Shown here piece after piece: positions 5,838 to 7,118 of a stretch of 7,118 nt of DNA. A program made the position numbers and the translations under genes. Source of the DNA: Candidatus Brocadiaceae bacterium (GTDB taxonomy: Bacteria; Planctomycetota; Brocadiia; SM23-32); contig JAUWZH010000128.1 of NCBI GenBank assembly GCA_030615435.1, forward strand, positions 1 through 7,118, in the 5' to 3' direction. The first letter of the stretch is position 1, and each line of letters opens with the position of its first letter. Under the pieces are notes generated by a model. It worked only from the letters and a program-made list of their open reading frames with translations, had not been told where the DNA came from and ran no database searches.

Positions 5838-7118
5838 CTCAAGCTGGACCTTCACATCGTCGTACAGGACGATGGAAGCGGGCTTAATAACCCTTTCCCT
5901 GCCGTTGCGTTTGCTAACGAGCCCCATCCTTCGGACCTCTCCGTCGCCTGTAACGCCGTCGGGCCTGGGACAGGTGGCTATTGGCATGTGGCGCGAAGGA
6001 TCAAAGCGCTCTGCCGAGTCGATGAGCTCAACGTCGTTCATCTTCAGAAGCGAGACCACGTCGGCTCGCATGCATTCGATCCCTGAAATGGTTTCGCGTG
6101 CGAACATTCTGGCAAAGCAGTTGGCTGGAGAGCCTTCGGCCAATGCCTTGAGGTTGCCGAGAAGCTCGTCATACTGGCTGAGCGACATGCCGAGAGCATC
6201 GAGAATATCCGAGCTTGGACCTTCCTTGGGCGGGTCTGTTACACGCGCGGTTGCTTCATCCGGCACGTGCAAAGGGGCAGTGTTGGGGACGCCAGCCAGC
6301 GGTTCCGGCCGGCTGGTACGCTTCCTGAGGTCAAGAAGAAGCTTCAGGATGCGCGCGTGGTCCCTGGCAAGCTCGTTGTGCCTACGGACATTGTGCATGC
6401 CAGGCCGGAGGAGCTTGTCCATCATGTCACTCCCCGCCCAATCCCAGATGCACCCAACCGAATCCCGCATGTCTGAGACCTCGGTCAGGCCCGACAGGAC
6501 ATACTCCCGCTTGGTATACTGGAACTTCAGGTGCTTGAACGCTTCGACGATGTGACCGAGGGTGGCGACTGGCGGATCTGCTCCAATGTCCCGAAGTGCC
6601 TCTTCTACGGTCTGTCGGGCATCGGAGATGACGTTAAGGCTCTTCATCAAGGACCGGTTCTCGCCGAGCAGTTGAATCATGCTACGGGGAAAGCCTTCTG
6701 TCACAGGGGCAAAAAGGGCGAACCGGCACTCTCTCGCTCTGATCACCAGCCAGTCCTGGCCCGGCATTTCCTGGAGGCCGACGAAGTTGTCGTGTCGGTC
6801 GAAGATGATGACGCTTGAAGGGGTGGATGAACCGTTGTCCAGTGCAGCGATGCCTGTTGCCAAGACCTGGAGCAAGTTGGTCTTGCCCGTGCCGGTCCGT
6901 CCGATTACGAGAGCATGACGTCGAAGCCACTGTGGGAAGAGCTTCAGCGTCCAGCCGTTGAGGGGCTCTATGCCGATCTCGACGCCTGATTGATGAAGCT
7001 CGGACTGGTCGTAGTAGTCAGCCTCTGCGGGCGGGTACGGCAGGCCATCACCCACAAACATGGCCTTGATCAGAGAAGCGTTGTGGTAGGTTGCCAGGAA
7101 CTCCTCCTGCCTCGCAAT
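5826..7118 (-). CDS. HerA/DUF87-like P-loop ATPase, 5' end beyond the window
   Basis: The protein is a P-loop ATPase related to the HerA/FtsK class, which pump or translocate DNA or protein as hexameric rings. Counted from the internal ATG at 7061, it has 411 residues. Residues 49-61 give a beta strand and Walker A (HALVIGRTGTGKT, with K60 and T61). VIIFDRHDNF (84-93) matches the strand-and-Asp motif that follows in HerA proteins. LLRPGMHNV (217-225) and LARDHARILKLLLDL (231-245) resemble later parts of the core. No normal Walker B or following core strands can be seen; LHVPDEAT (264-271) is the only candidate. The C-terminal part (about 280-411) is not recognised. The frame continues open from 7061 to the right edge (ARQEEFLATYHNASLIKA precedes the Met), so the true start is probably outside. 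It leads the operon seen here, and the Hsp70 follows after 62 bases. Confidence 0.75.
   Translation of the reverse strand: MARQEEFLATYHNASLIKAMFVGDGLPYPPAEADYYDQSELHQSGVEIGIEPLNGWTLKLFPQWLRRHALVIGRTGTGKTNLLQVLATGIAALDNGSSTPSSVIIFDRHDNFVGLQEMPGQDWLVIRARECRFALFAPVTEGFPRSMIQLLGENRSLMKSLNVISDARQTVEEALRDIGADPPVATLGHIVEAFKHLKFQYTKREYVLSGLTEVSDMRDSVGCIWDWAGSDMMDKLLRPGMHNVRRHNELARDHARILKLLLDLRKRTSRPEPLAGVPNTAPLHVPDEATARVTDPPKEGPSSDILDALGMSLSQYDELLGNLKALAEGSPANCFARMFARETISGIECMRADVVSLLKMNDVELIDSAERFDPSRHMPIATCPRPDGVTGDGEVRRMGLVSKRNGRERVIKPASIVLYDDVKVQLEERR

Noticed and set aside
1..7118. CRISPR array, insertion sequence or second att repeat
   Set aside because: I saw no regularly spaced repeats, no transposase and no second copy of the ssrA 3' segment by eye. 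A computed repeat search would be more reliable.

Overview
The window is GC-rich bacterial DNA. Ordinary chromosome lies on the left, and the right side looks like an integrated mobile element joined to it at the 3' end of the tmRNA gene (ssrA). No taxonomic marker is present. The uroporphyrinogen-decarboxylase-like gene belongs to a family that is expanded in groups such as Planctomycetes, Armatimonadota and related uncultivated lineages, so the source may be one of these; that is a guess.

Left part (1-1644): a UROD-superfamily gene reads leftward from a GTG start with a strong Shine-Dalgarno (SD) site and a plausible promoter. A possible second gene follows it off the left edge. The intergenic stretch of about 325 bases to its right holds this promoter, a small hairpin and then the ssrA promoter, and nothing else I can support.

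Centre (1645-2017): a complete one-piece tmRNA on the + strand has a TTGACA-17-TACACT promoter, a tRNA-like domain with encoded CCA, and a tag frame ending in YALAA. Its 3' end is the presumed attachment site. A hairpin with a short T tract about 50 bases downstream, already in element DNA, could terminate it.

Right part (about 1952-7118): four genes read leftward toward ssrA as one probable operon: a HerA/DUF87-like P-loop ATPase (running off the right edge), an Hsp70 without the C-terminal lid, a von Willebrand A (VWA) protein, and a tyrosine recombinase. Gaps are 62, 11 and 3 bases. The recombinase has an extra N-terminal region of about 155 residues that resembles a degenerate J domain (HPG in place of HPD) followed by a hydrophobic segment. 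A J-like module beside an Hsp70 suggests that chaperone and recombinase are functionally linked, or that the recombinase has fused to the last gene of an Hsp70/VWA operon. The last 21 codons of the recombinase lie antisense inside ssrA.

The Hsp70 reading frame changes three times, each time in the same direction, and ends in its original frame. It is either decaying or affected by sequence errors. The combination of ATPase, lidless Hsp70, VWA protein and J-like recombinase at ssrA is the best candidate in this window for an undescribed system. Its function (defence, element maintenance or regulated excision) cannot be decided from the sequence.
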